From: a virus | DNA length: 64,000 nt | Virus record (IMG/VR): IMGVR_UViG_3300001097_000002 | Span: 32,887 to 96,886 of that record | Direction: 5' to 3' (one strand) | In this document: positions 42,066-50,165 of the stretch, in pieces | Position numbering within the stretch: the first letter of the stretch is position 1 | Layout of the letters: every line of letters begins with the position of its first letter | Made by a program: the position numbers and the translations under genes | The notes under the pieces: model-generated | Database searches by the model: none | What the model was told of the DNA's origin: nothing | The model's input: only the letters and a program-made list of their open reading frames with translations

Positions 42066-42830
42066 ATGTTAACAATGAAAAATATATTCAACCACCTACG
42101 TAACATGTCAGGTGGAAAACTCACACAATCACAAGTAAACGCATCTAATGCAATCATAGCAGCAAATGGCGTTGACGTTTTAACTGATGCACTTGGTATG
42201 GACGCAGATGGTGGTTATAAACTAACATCACAGGCACTCAGAAACATATACAGCAATGCCGATATGGACTTTGTTGATATCATCAATAAACACGCAAGCA
42301 CGTTTGGTATTACCACTAAAAAACGCATGGCGATGTTTATAGCGCATGCAATACACGAATCAAATGGATTTAATTCACTACAAGAAAGTTTTAACTATAG
42401 ACCATCGCGTCTAAAGGCAGTATTTGGTTTTCGTATACCATCATTGAACTTCGCCACGAACATACTTGCGAAGGGCAAAGAAGAGGTTGCAAATCACTTG
42501 TATGGTGGTCGATACGGTAACAAAGGTCCAAATGACGGTTGGTTATACAGCGGTAAAGGTATTGGTGGATTAACGTTTAAAGGTAACTACATAGTAATGC
42601 AACGAGTAATGAGCAAACATGGTTTACACTATGATATTGTTAATAATCCATTGTTGCTATTGAACAAAGAAGTCGCTACACTGTCATATATGGCATACTG
42701 GCTCGACAAAGACTTAAATTCATATGCTGATGCGGGTAAAATCATAGGCGCAACTAAGGTTATCAATGGCGGTCGTAATGGTTTAGCTGATAGAAAAAAA
42801 TATTACAAGCTAGCGTTAAACTACTTGTAA
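42066..42830 (+). CDS. Endolysin, GH19 chitinase-like glycoside hydrolase
   Basis: 254 residues from ATG 42066. The core MFIAHAIHESNGFNSLQESF (catalytic Glu98), GGRYGNKGPNDGWLYSGKGI and GNYIVMQRVM matches the lysozyme-like GH19 fold used by many phage endolysins to cut peptidoglycan. There is no signal peptide, so it needs a holin. Confidence 0.9.
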   Translation: MLTMKNIFNHLRNMSGGKLTQSQVNASNAIIAANGVDVLTDALGMDADGGYKLTSQALRNIYSNADMDFVDIINKHASTFGITTKKRMAMFIAHAIHESNGFNSLQESFNYRPSRLKAVFGFRIPSLNFATNILAKGKEEVANHLYGGRYGNKGPNDGWLYSGKGIGGLTFKGNYIVMQRVMSKHGLHYDIVNNPLLLLNKEVATLSYMAYWLDKDLNSYADAGKIIGATKVINGGRNGLADRKKYYKLALNYL

Positions 42831-42858
42831 TATGTAATTGTTTGTTGTACACTAAGAG

Positions 42859-42886
42859 GTAAGTCACTAAGGGCTTACTTTTTTTT
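42859..42886 (+). terminator. Terminator-like hairpin
   Basis: GTAAG/CTTAC stem with eight T, between endolysin and the kinase gene. Confidence 0.55.
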
Positions 42887-42898
42887 ATGGAGTGTTAC

Positions 42899-43492
42899 AT
42901 GAGAAAGAACGTAATCTTACTAAACGGGCCACCTGGTAGTGGTAAAGATACAATTGCTGATTTAATCGTCAGTAGTCACAAAGCTGAGCATTTACGTTTT
43001 AAAACCAAGCTGTACGAAATTACAGCACTACTTAATAATATTGATTTAGAAACGTTTATCAAGTATGCAACAGATAGAGAAACAAAAGAGTCGTTGGTGC
43101 TTGACAGAGGACTAACACCACGTGCGCTACTCATAGAGGCTAGTGAAAACGTTATCAAGCCATACTATGGTGAAGACTATTTTGGTATTGTAGTAGGCGA
43201 AACAATACGTGATTCATATAGTGATTTGTTTGTTATCAGTGACGGTGGATTTGTTGATGAATTAATTGCATTGATTGATGCCGCAGAATTAACAGGTGAT
43301 GACATTAACATAACAGTTATTAAGTTATTCAGAGATGGTTGCACGTTTGATAATGATTCACGCGAATACTTGCCAGAAGAAGTTTTAAGCAAATATGGTA
43401 TTACTGCGTTGTACGTATACAACAAGGTCACGATAGAGGAACTGGAAAAATACGTTAACATGCTTTGTTCATATATCAAAACCGCCGCGTAA
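42899..43492 (+). CDS. Deoxynucleoside monophosphate kinase-like
   Basis: 197 residues from ATG 42899 (GGAG 7 nt upstream). Walker A LNGPPGSGKDT, a substrate/lid region with TDRETKES and DRGLTPRALLIEASE, consistent with T4 gp1-type dNMP kinases that phosphorylate dGMP, dTMP and modified dCMP. Nucleotide-supply role. Confidence 0.8.
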   Translation: MRKNVILLNGPPGSGKDTIADLIVSSHKAEHLRFKTKLYEITALLNNIDLETFIKYATDRETKESLVLDRGLTPRALLIEASENVIKPYYGEDYFGIVVGETIRDSYSDLFVISDGGFVDELIALIDAAELTGDDINITVIKLFRDGCTFDNDSREYLPEEVLSKYGITALYVYNKVTIEELEKYVNMLCSYIKTAA

Positions 43493-43521
43493 TATAATAT
43501 ATTTTACTTTAAGGGAAAACA

Positions 43522-44115
43522 ATGAATTTAACGTCATTACATTTAGCAATTGATACGGAAACATTAGGAGTTACGGATAATGCTATTATCACTTCTATAG
43601 CAGTAACACCATTTAAACTTATTGATACAGGTGCCACATTTGAAACGTTACTAGATGACACGTTCTACGTAAAACTAAAAGCAAAAACACAGAACAAGTT
43701 ATACGGGCGTACTGCTGATAAGTCAACTTTAGAATGGTGGGCGAAACAAGGCGATAATGTAAAAGAACATAGTTTTAAAAGAGCATCAACTGACGTTCAC
43801 CCAAAAGAAGCTCTAATCGAACTTAATAAGTTCATTACAGGTACTGGTTACGAATGGAATAGCAGTTATATTTTTGAGCGAGGTATGGGTTTTGATACTA
43901 CTAAGATGCAATCATTGTATGAAGACTGCCAAGTTAAAATGGGATTTAACTTTTGGCGTGCACGCGAAATAAGAACCATTAATGACTTGATTGGTGACGT
44001 ATCGAATGGAAAGTGGGAACCGGAAGAAGGTCGTCCCACTTCGTTTATTGAGCATCATGCCAAACATGATGCAGCACTAGATGCTTATAGATTAATTAAG
44101 CTTTTTGATTTGTAA
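43522..44115 (+). CDS. DnaQ-fold 3'-5' exonuclease, DexA-like
   Basis: 197 residues with the DEDD pattern: Exo I LAIDTETLG, a later Asp in FERGMGFD, and Exo III EHHAKHDAALDAYR. WWAKQGD is typical of DexA and related 3'-5' exonucleases. T4 DexA degrades DNA; related enzymes act on RNA. Confidence 0.85.
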   Translation: MNLTSLHLAIDTETLGVTDNAIITSIAVTPFKLIDTGATFETLLDDTFYVKLKAKTQNKLYGRTADKSTLEWWAKQGDNVKEHSFKRASTDVHPKEALIELNKFITGTGYEWNSSYIFERGMGFDTTKMQSLYEDCQVKMGFNFWRAREIRTINDLIGDVSNGKWEPEEGRPTSFIEHHAKHDAALDAYRLIKLFDL

Positions 44116-44118
44116 TTT

Positions 44119-44472
44119 TTACTTAACGTACATATCACAATTCCTATGTAATAACTCAATAAAATAAGAGTCCATTTTATTAGGCTCCTTATACGATAAG
44201 AAAAAGTATAAGGAGTTAATATATACCATTTCTTTGTTGTTGCATATATTCTCATATATAGTATAGCTTAGTTCTATCCCAAAAATATTAGATGAAATGA
44301 TTATATTGTTAAGTAATAGTTTATCATTTATTGGTTTTTCTTTGATATATTTGCGTACACAAGTTCGGACACTGAATATGATATTGACAGTTTTATCAAT
44401 ATCATATTCAATCCAGTGATTGTGCAAACGCAAACGCTGTTTTATATCCTTCCTAGTGTACGCATTGCTCAT
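44119..44472 (-). CDS. Hypothetical protein, 117 residues
   Basis: Helical, Ile/Asn/Tyr-rich (MSNAYTRKDIKQRLRLHNHW). Last gene of a small leftward cluster (44119-45094). No family recognised. Confidence 0.55.
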   Translation of the reverse strand: MSNAYTRKDIKQRLRLHNHWIEYDIDKTVNIIFSVRTCVRKYIKEKPINDKLLLNNIIISSNIFGIELSYTIYENICNNKEMVYINSLYFFLSYKEPNKMDSYFIELLHRNCDMYVK

Positions 44473-44476
44473 ATTA

Positions 44477-44872
44477 TTAGTCTTTGTTTTCTTTAGTGTC
44501 TACGTCTTTTTCTTTAGACGCGCTTTCTTCAACTTTTGAAGTCTTGGTAGTCTTAGGAGGCTTGTCCTCTGACTTAGTTTGTTTATTTATTTTTGTCGCT
44601 GGCGGTGCAACTGGTGGCGTCTCTGGTTTTTGTTCGATAATTGTCGCTTCTGCTTCTGTCTTCTCGTTCGCTTCAAACGCATTTAATGATACCTTGTCAG
44701 AAATAAGTTCAGCAATCGGGTCGGCATCAGGTAAGACATCATCAACATACGTTTCGTTGATACCAACAACTTGAAGTGTACCGTCTTTTAATACGATAAC
44801 TTTAACTTCTTTTGATTCTTTTACAGCATCATTGACCATGTTACGTTGCACGGTGTGTGTTTTGTTTGACAT
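44477..44872 (-). CDS. Hypothetical protein with disordered charged tail, 131 residues
   Basis: The N-terminal module KEVKVIVLKDGTLQVVGINE is shared with the next gene (44903-45094). The C-terminal half is Lys/Glu/Pro/Thr-rich and probably disordered (KSEDKPPKTTKTSKVEESAS). Paralogue pair. Confidence 0.6.
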   Translation of the reverse strand: MSNKTHTVQRNMVNDAVKESKEVKVIVLKDGTLQVVGINETYVDDVLPDADPIAELISDKVSLNAFEANEKTEAEATIIEQKPETPPVAPPATKINKQTKSEDKPPKTTKTSKVEESASKEKDVDTKENKD

Positions 44873-44902
44873 AATATTATCCTTTTAAATTTATAGTAAT
44901 GG

Positions 44903-45094
44903 TTAAACTACAGGCTCGGGTGCAGGGTCATCACTGTTCACATCAACATTAACATGTTCTGTAAATGTAGGCTCGACTTCATTTTTATTAACTACTAAGA
45001 TGTTGTCATCTCGTACAATTATTTTTACAGTATCTTTATTAGCACGTGCATATGCGTTTAAGTCAGCAATTGCATTTTTTAGAGCAGTTTCCAT
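44903..45094 (-). CDS. Hypothetical protein, paralogue of 44477-44872, 63 residues
   Basis: DTVKIIVRDDNILVVNKNEV matches the N-terminal module of 44477-44872; a short acidic tail follows. Driven by the promoter at 45128-45156. Confidence 0.6.
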   Translation of the reverse strand: METALKNAIADLNAYARANKDTVKIIVRDDNILVVNKNEVEPTFTEHVNVDVNSDDPAPEPVV

Positions 45095-45127
45095 ATTATA
45101 TCCTATTTGCTTTTTGTTTTAAAGTAG

Positions 45128-45156
45128 TGTATAGTTGTTGAACAATAGTGTAACAA
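45128..45156 (-). promoter_or_regulatory. Sigma70-type promoter, leftward
   Basis: Minus strand TTGTTA (45151-45156), 17-nt spacer, TATACA (45128-45133). Overlaps the rightward promoter at 45138-45166, forming a divergent pair. Confidence 0.5.
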
Positions 45157-45166
45157 CTAATATTAT
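45138..45166 (+). promoter_or_regulatory. Sigma70-type promoter, rightward
   Basis: TTGAAC (45138-45143), 17-nt spacer, TATTAT (45161-45166), 18 nt before the primase start. Confidence 0.55.
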
Positions 45167-45183
45167 TTACTAGGTAATTTTTT

Positions 45184-46251
45184 ATGAAATACGTTGATAA
45201 AACATATATACGATTGGTTAGTAGCTACTTAGACCGTTTTAAAGAAACATCTAGTGAAGTATATAACTTTCGTTGCCCATACTGTGGAGACAGTGATAAG
45301 AGCAGAACATTGGCGCGTGCGTACCTATTTGAGTCTGATGATACCTATTTATTTAAATGTCATAACTGTGGACATCCAACAAACTTACAACAATTTATTA
45401 AAGACCAAAGCTTTTCGTTATACACTGAATATCGTAAAGACAAGTTATTATCACGCGGAAAACCTAAACCTGAACCTACTGTTAAAATTGATACAAGCAC
45501 CATAAAAACAAACAATGGAGCAGTTTTTTCGGTTGGTAGTCATGTCGGTAATAAAATTATTAAATCTCTAGACAACGCTGACATTATTGGGACTACTAGA
45601 GACTATTTATACAACAGGGATATACCAAGAGCCAAGGTACCATCATTATATCACGTGGCAAATATTAACTATGTAACGCAACAAATACCTAAGTATAAAG
45701 ATAAAAAATTTATGGACGTGTCTGCTATAGCCATACCCTTTATTGATGCTGATGGTATTGTAACGCATATACAATTTAGGATGTTCGAGGGCACAATGCG
45801 TTACATGACACTCGAATGTGAGACTGGCGCCATAAAAATATTTGGACTTGATACTGTCGATAAGAACAAGATGGTATATGTATTTGAAGGCCCTTTTGAC
45901 AGCATGTTCTGTAATGGTATAGCACTTGCAAATGGTTCATTGCATACGTTTATACCATATCTAAACAAGCATTTTAAGAATTACACTCTAGTTTATGATA
46001 AGGACTTGGTTAGTAATAAAGACATACTAGCAAGTTTAAAAAAGAGTATAGTTAACGGTTGTAACGTGTTACTATACGACACTGTTATTATTGACAGTGA
46101 CGCTAAGGATTTAAACGATATGGTGTCCGACGGTTTGATTACTGATACGGATTCATATCTATTAAATAACACATATAAAGGATTCAAAGCAACAATGTAC
46201 TTGGATAGAATTAAACAAATTGATAAGCACGCTTCACCATTTTCCATGTAA
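45184..46251 (+). CDS. 61: DNA primase gp61
   Basis: 355 residues. N-terminal zinc ribbon CPYCG (Cys31, Cys34) and CHNCG (Cys59, Cys62), RNA polymerase region, TOPRIM motifs YVFEGPFDSMF and VYDKD. Makes RNA primers for lagging-strand synthesis with gp41 (not in the window). Followed by RNase H, which removes primers. Confidence 0.92.
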   Translation: MKYVDKTYIRLVSSYLDRFKETSSEVYNFRCPYCGDSDKSRTLARAYLFESDDTYLFKCHNCGHPTNLQQFIKDQSFSLYTEYRKDKLLSRGKPKPEPTVKIDTSTIKTNNGAVFSVGSHVGNKIIKSLDNADIIGTTRDYLYNRDIPRAKVPSLYHVANINYVTQQIPKYKDKKFMDVSAIAIPFIDADGIVTHIQFRMFEGTMRYMTLECETGAIKIFGLDTVDKNKMVYVFEGPFDSMFCNGIALANGSLHTFIPYLNKHFKNYTLVYDKDLVSNKDILASLKKSIVNGCNVLLYDTVIIDSDAKDLNDMVSDGLITDTDSYLLNNTYKGFKATMYLDRIKQIDKHASPFSM

Positions 46252-46264
46252 TAGGATATTTTTT

Positions 46265-47113
46265 ATGATTATTTTTGACACTTCATCAATTGCATACAGC
46301 ATGCTATATCAGCTTGATAATCAGGATATTGGTTTGCTTCGACATGCAATATTAAATAAAATCGGTTATATAATGCGTGAATTAAAACAGTATGATAATT
46401 GCACAAAAGAAGTCATTCTTGCATGCGATTCACGTGGTAACTGGAGAAAAGAAATATTTGCCCCTTACAAGGCAAGCCGTAAGAAAAATCGAGAATCCAC
46501 TAGTGATGTTGACTGGGGTAAATTCTTTCTTGATTTCAATGCGCTAATTGATGAATTTAGAACTAATATGCCTTTTAAGGTTTTGTTAGTTGACCGTGCG
46601 GAGGCTGATGATATTATTGCCGTATTATGCCAACAGCGTAGTGATGATAACATTACTATTGTAAGTCCTGATAAAGACTTTAGACAGTTATGCAAGCCCA
46701 ATAGCAACGTAAAACTATATAGTCCAATAGGTAAGACTGGATTTATTGATGCTACGGATTATGAGCTATTTGAGCATGTAATGACTGGTGATTCGTCTGA
46801 TGGTGTTCCAAATATTTTGAGTGAAGGTACTGTATTCATTGATGGTATTCGTCAAACAACATTGACCGCTAAGAAAAAGCAAATACTAAAAGATTTTAAA
46901 TTCAATATTGATAATGCACCAATCATGACTGATGCAATTAAAGAACGTATTGATATGAACACACAGCTTATTGACCTTGCATATGTGCCCAAGGATATCG
47001 TTGAGAATGTACTTGAACAATATGACAGCGCAAAAGTACCAAAAGGTAAAGTTTTTAACTATTTTGTAAAAAACAAATTAACAAAAATCATGGAGAGTGG
47101 TATATATAAGTAA
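46265..47113 (+). CDS. rnh: RNase H / 5'-3' exonuclease (T4 Rnh, FEN family)
   Basis: 282 residues from ATG 46265 (AGGAT upstream). Acidic metal sites: FDTSSIAYS, CDSRGNWRKEIFAPYKASRK, RAEADDIIAV, SPDKDFRQL and TGDSSDGVPN, the hallmark order of T4 RNase H. Its last codons lie inside the 79-bp tandem repeat. Confidence 0.93.
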   Translation: MIIFDTSSIAYSMLYQLDNQDIGLLRHAILNKIGYIMRELKQYDNCTKEVILACDSRGNWRKEIFAPYKASRKKNRESTSDVDWGKFFLDFNALIDEFRTNMPFKVLLVDRAEADDIIAVLCQQRSDDNITIVSPDKDFRQLCKPNSNVKLYSPIGKTGFIDATDYELFEHVMTGDSSDGVPNILSEGTVFIDGIRQTTLTAKKKQILKDFKFNIDNAPIMTDAIKERIDMNTQLIDLAYVPKDIVENVLEQYDSAKVPKGKVFNYFVKNKLTKIMESGIYK

Positions 47114-47152
47114 TAGTATTCAAGTAAATAACATTATACTTTTACAATAAAG

Positions 47153-47181
47153 TTGACAACCACCTACTATATTGCTATACT
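47153..47181 (+). promoter_or_regulatory. Strong sigma70 promoter, copy 1
   Basis: TTGACA (47153-47158), 17-nt spacer, TATACT (47176-47181). Confidence 0.75.
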
Positions 47182-47231
47182 TATATAAGTAATAGTATTC
47201 AAGTAAATAACATTATACTTTTACAATAAAG

Positions 47232-47260
47232 TTGACAACCACCTACTATATTGCTATACT
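47232..47260 (+). promoter_or_regulatory. Strong sigma70 promoter, copy 2
   Basis: TTGACA (47232-47237), 17-nt spacer, TATACT (47255-47260). About 40 nt before the ATG at 47301. Confidence 0.75.
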
Positions 47261-47300
47261 TATATAGTAAATTAAATAACACTTAAAAAGGAATAACATT

Positions 47301-47746
47301 ATGATTACTTTTCAAGATTACCTAACCTAAACGAATCGAACTACACTAATACAGTGCAAGAAGATGATAGTAAAGAAGCTGAAAAACTGTTAACGCTTGC
47401 TATTAAAGAGCTGAAAAGTGTAGGTCTTAAACATGGCCATAAACTATTTGACACCAAAAAAGGTTCTCCGTATGCTGCGGATAATATGATATTTCCACGT
47501 GAAACTTATAAATTTCAGAGTTCTGATAGTGTTAGTGTTGGCGAAGTAATACAGTACATGTCACTAGGTATTGGCATTCACGCTGAAAATGGTGAATTCA
47601 CACTAGTATCGTACGGCAGTAAAAAAGCAAAACCACATGAACTAAAAGCATTAGATTTAATTGTTTACGAAACTGGAAAGCGTATTAAAGCCAGTGATGC
47701 TGTGGGTCCAAGTGACCATCACTATACAATAGAAGACTTGTACTAA
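47301..47746 (+). pseudogene. Frameshifted internal head protein gene
   Basis: ATG 47301 with AAAAAGGA upstream gives MITFQDYLT then a stop at 47328. Reading one base back continues LNE-SNYTNTVQEDD.. in frame to 47746 (about 148 residues in total). The join restores the F-x-x-Y-L signal plus L-N-E cut site, so the two parts belong together. A one-base deletion, a sequencing error or programmed -1 slippage could explain it. The body (LLTLAIKELKSVGLKHGHKL) is unrecognised. Confidence 0.65.
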
Positions 47747-47793
47747 GATTTAAAGGTTAATAATTTAATACAGATTTAGGAGTATTATGTATT

Positions 47794-48075
47794 ATGGGAT
47801 ATAAATTTACATGCACGTCATGTGAACATTCATGGGATATCGTTTATATGGGTAGTTACACACCTGCACTTATAACGTCTTTCCCGTGTCCTAAATGTGA
47901 CAATAAAAGCATAACAGCAGAAAAAGTTGAAGGTGAGATTATTGAGAACAAAGAAATAAGCGCTGCCATTATTAAAGGTGAACATAACATGCGTCCATCA
48001 GGCGACTTTATTAATCATCTACAAGATATTAAAAAGGCACACGTTGGTAATACCATGCAAGATAAATGGACTTAA
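47794..48075 (+). CDS. Zinc-ribbon protein, 93 residues
   Basis: Two Cys pairs, CTSC (near residue 7) and CPKC (near residue 33), form a zinc ribbon with SWDIV between them. The C-terminal half is helical. Probably a small nucleic-acid- or protein-binding protein. The AGGAG lies 12 nt before the ATG, farther than usual. Confidence 0.65.
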   Translation: MGYKFTCTSCEHSWDIVYMGSYTPALITSFPCPKCDNKSITAEKVEGEIIENKEISAAIIKGEHNMRPSGDFINHLQDIKKAHVGNTMQDKWT

Positions 48076-48111
48076 ACAATAGTTACACAATGCTAATAAA
48101 AGGCTACGCAC

Positions 48112-48489
48112 ATGTCACCTTTTCAAGATTATATTTCAAACAGTAGAAATTTAAAAGAGAGTGGGCCGTCAAACGACCAAGTTAATTTATTGAAATCTAG
48201 TACGGAACGAATCATTAAAAGACTTAAAACGAAATTAAAGTATTTGAACGTTACTACGAACGGTACTGAAATTGTTGTTGGTAATGATAAAATGAATAAC
48301 GACCCTAAATTATATGCAATGCTCTCTACACGAGGTGAATTAAGAGTGTACCAATCGTCTCATAGTGAACACACTGTTCAGTCCCTTACTAAATTATCTA
48401 ATATGGCTAAAGAATTAGCCGATAATAATGATTTTATTATTGATAATTTACGTACTGCTCAAGCATTAGTTGATGAAATTTTAGGTTAG
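48112..48489 (+). CDS. Putative internal head protein, 125 residues
   Basis: MSPFQDYISNSRNLKE-S: F-x-x-Y-I signal and gp21-type site after Glu16. The body is helical (STERIIKRLKTKLKYLNVTT, SLTKLSNMAKELADNND). Closed by a terminator at 48498-48534. Function unknown. Confidence 0.7.
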   Translation: MSPFQDYISNSRNLKESGPSNDQVNLLKSSTERIIKRLKTKLKYLNVTTNGTEIVVGNDKMNNDPKLYAMLSTRGELRVYQSSHSEHTVQSLTKLSNMAKELADNNDFIIDNLRTAQALVDEILG

Positions 48490-48497
48490 TAACCTAC

Positions 48498-48534
48498 TAA
48501 AAAAACCACTTACTTAATTGCAAGTGGTTTTTTT
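48498..48534 (+). terminator. Rho-independent terminator
   Basis: Stem AAAAAAACCACTT/AAGTGGTTTTTTT, symmetric and able to act both ways. Confidence 0.85.
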
Positions 48535-48543
48535 ATGCATTGT

Positions 48544-48550
48544 GTAAATA
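48544..48550 (+). promoter_or_regulatory. Putative late promoter box
   Basis: GTAAATA followed by C, 10 nt after the terminator and about 30 nt before the ATG at 48582. Confidence 0.5.
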
Positions 48551-48581
48551 CTAATAAAATACTATTACAAATGAGGGTGGC

Positions 48582-48926
48582 ATGGATACTTTAGGATTTA
48601 CAAGTTGGATGAACGAAGGTGGTGATATTTTTAATGGTGACCCAGTAACTACACAAACCGCCAGCAGTAACGTTAACACAATGGCTGGCACTACCAGTAA
48701 AACAACTGAGCGCACTACTAAGCCAAATATCAGTAACATCGAAATTGGGGTTGTTGAAACAGGTATCACCGATGGCACTACGCATGAACAAGTGGCTAAA
48801 CCAACAATCTTTGACCCATACACGCATGAGGTTGTACCTGCGTCACAAATTGCAGACGAGGACATGGATATTTTTACACCTAGTATTAAATTAACAGACT
48901 TGTTCAACACTAATATGAACCCTTAA
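48582..48926 (+). CDS. Hypothetical late protein, possibly packaged, 114 residues
   Basis: MDTLGFTSWMNE-G has an F-x-x-W-M followed by N-E-G, a looser form of the capsid-targeting signal with immediate cut site. The middle is Thr/Ser-rich (TTSKTTERTTKPN) and likely disordered. Late-type promoter in front (48544), GAGGGTGG ribosome site, terminator behind. Confidence 0.6.
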   Translation: MDTLGFTSWMNEGGDIFNGDPVTTQTASSNVNTMAGTTSKTTERTTKPNISNIEIGVVETGITDGTTHEQVAKPTIFDPYTHEVVPASQIADEDMDIFTPSIKLTDLFNTNMNP

Positions 48927-48949
48927 TTCACTGTCCATGCAATACAACA

Positions 48950-48974
48950 AACGCGCTTATACAGCGCGTTTTTT
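48950..48974 (+). terminator. Rho-independent terminator
   Basis: Stem AACGCGC/GCGCGTT with a T-run. Confidence 0.85.
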
Positions 48975-48981
48975 GTGAACA

Positions 48982-48988
48982 GTAAATA
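48982..48988 (+). promoter_or_regulatory. Putative late promoter box before terminase fragment 3
   Basis: GTAAATA in ACAGTAAATAATAA, 8 nt after the terminator and 20 nt before the start at 49009. The same extended box occurs at 51493 and 51561. Confidence 0.5.
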
Positions 48989-49008
48989 ATAATAAAAGCG
49001 GGAATAAC

Positions 49009-49365
49009 ATGGACATAAAATCATATGATTCTTTTGCATCAAACTCTAATTTCAACATTCTAACAGATGATGGATACAAACATTTTAGTGGTGTTACAAA
49101 GTCACTATTAGTTGACCCGCCTATTGAATTAACGCTCAATAACGGTGAAATAATTGTGTGCACCATCAACCACAAATTATACGTAACTAAAGACAAATGG
49201 GTATATGCTAAGTTTTTAAATGTTGGTGATACACTATACAGCCCTTTTAATAAGGTGCGCATAACAGCTATTGGTGACAGTAAAGAACGTTACGTGTACG
49301 ATATAATAGATGTAACAGATACTAGCAGTTACCTAGTAACACCGTACATGATTAAAAGTAGCAAT
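49009..49365 (+). other. Split intein C-half (intein 2, before Walker B)
   Basis: 119 residues ending Ser-Ser-Asn before the Cys of CLYLDE. The usual penultimate His is replaced by Ser. Its N-half is not in the window. It is inserted at a different terminase site from intein 1. Confidence 0.85.
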
Positions 49366-49731
49366 TGCTTATACTTAGACGAATTTGCGTTTGTTGAAAA
49401 TGACGTAGAATTCTATACTGGTACATATCCTACAGTAACATCTGGTAAAAACACAAAGGTCATCATTACTTCCACGCCACGTGGTTTGAACATGTTCTAT
49501 AAAATCTTTAATGATTCTCAACAAGGTAATAACAAATACAAGTCATATAAAATCGGTTGGGAGGAGCATCCTGAGCGCGATGAAGAATGGTACTTAGAAA
49601 CCAAATCTAACATCGGTGAGTCAAAATTTTCCGTGGAATATGAGAGTTTGGCACACGAAACTATAGTAAGTATAAATGATAATAACACACTAACAAGTAT
49701 GTGCATTGGAGATTTATATGACTATATGTAA
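49009..49731 (+). CDS. Terminase large subunit fragment 3, flanked by two split-intein halves
   Basis: 240 residues in three parts. 1-119: a C-intein (DDGYKHFSG, block B CTINHKLYV, block F YVYDIIDV, end KSSN). 120-212: terminase extein starting CLYLDEFAFV (Walker B plus catalytic Glu) and including VIITSTPRGLN (coupling motif), ending FSVEYE. 213-240: an N-intein starting SLAHETIVSI. Protein splicing at both ends would join this middle piece to its neighbours. The upstream neighbour carrying the segment between Walker A and Walker B is not in the window; the downstream neighbour is the next gene. Confidence 0.92.
   Translation: MDIKSYDSFASNSNFNILTDDGYKHFSGVTKSLLVDPPIELTLNNGEIIVCTINHKLYVTKDKWVYAKFLNVGDTLYSPFNKVRITAIGDSKERYVYDIIDVTDTSSYLVTPYMIKSSNCLYLDEFAFVENDVEFYTGTYPTVTSGKNTKVIITSTPRGLNMFYKIFNDSQQGNNKYKSYKIGWEEHPERDEEWYLETKSNIGESKFSVEYESLAHETIVSINDNNTLTSMCIGDLYDYM
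49645..49728 (+). other. Split intein N-half (intein 3), Ser1 type
   Basis: 28 residues SLAHETIVSINDNNTLTSMC.. beginning with Ser instead of Cys, with block A H-E-T-I-V. It follows extein FSVEYE. Partner at 49815-50165, only 86 nt downstream. Confidence 0.85.
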
Positions 49732-49814
49732 TAGTGATTTGATTGAGACAGTAGAAATCTTAGCGGCATTTGGATTACCACTCTAATCAAGTGTCTCGAA
49801 TTTTTGGAGTTGGT
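49732..49814 (+). other. Gap between the two halves of intein 3
   Basis: 83 nt with stops in the intein frames. The region upstream of ATG 49815 can be read DYHSNQVSRIFGVG from a TTG, which faintly resembles a helix-turn-helix. It may be the scar of a lost endonuclease domain or just leader. Confidence 0.35.
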
Positions 49815-50165
49815 ATGAGCAAAGTACATCTAGGGTTTAAAAAGAACACTAAAAATTTAAAAGTGTTAACACCAAATGGACACGAAGAATTCTACGGAAT
49901 AAACAAAATACGTGTCGATGAATATATACGAATAAAATTCAAAGAACATAAAGAAATACGTTGCTCGATTGACCACCCGTTTATACAAGAAAATGATTTA
50001 CCAATAAAAGCAAAACATATTGATAAAAGCAAACATATAAAATGTATTGATGGATTTACTACTTTAGAGTATTCGCATGTTGTTAATAAACAAATTGAAC
50101 TATATGATATTGTAAACTCTGGTAGTGAGTACATATATTTTTCTAATGGGATATTAAGTCACAAC
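49815..50165 (+). other. Split intein C-half (intein 3)
   Basis: 117 residues: NLKVLTPNGHEEFYGINKI, block B CSIDHPF, block F ELYDIVN, end NGILSHN before Cys. Very like the C-intein of the atypically split AceL-TerL intein (NIKILSPNG.., SINHPF, NGVVSHN as I recall it). Confidence 0.88.

Larger units (their letters stand above)
47103..47260 (+). repeat. 79-bp perfect tandem duplication carrying a promoter
   Basis: Two identical 79-bp units (47103-47181 and 47182-47260). Each contains one complete sigma70 promoter. The first unit includes the last codons and stop of the RNase H gene, so the duplication probably started there. Confidence 0.95.

Noticed and set aside
3943-49365. Pairing the N-intein at 3943 with the C-intein at 49009 as one split intein
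   Set aside because: The product would join Walker A directly to Walker B and lose about 80 residues of the ATPase core. The insertion sites differ, so two inteins are more likely.
49683-49795. A short overlapping peptide ORF of about 22 codons between the intein 3 halves
   Set aside because: No ribosome site of its own, no homology, and it overlaps the N-intein; chance ORF is the simplest reading.
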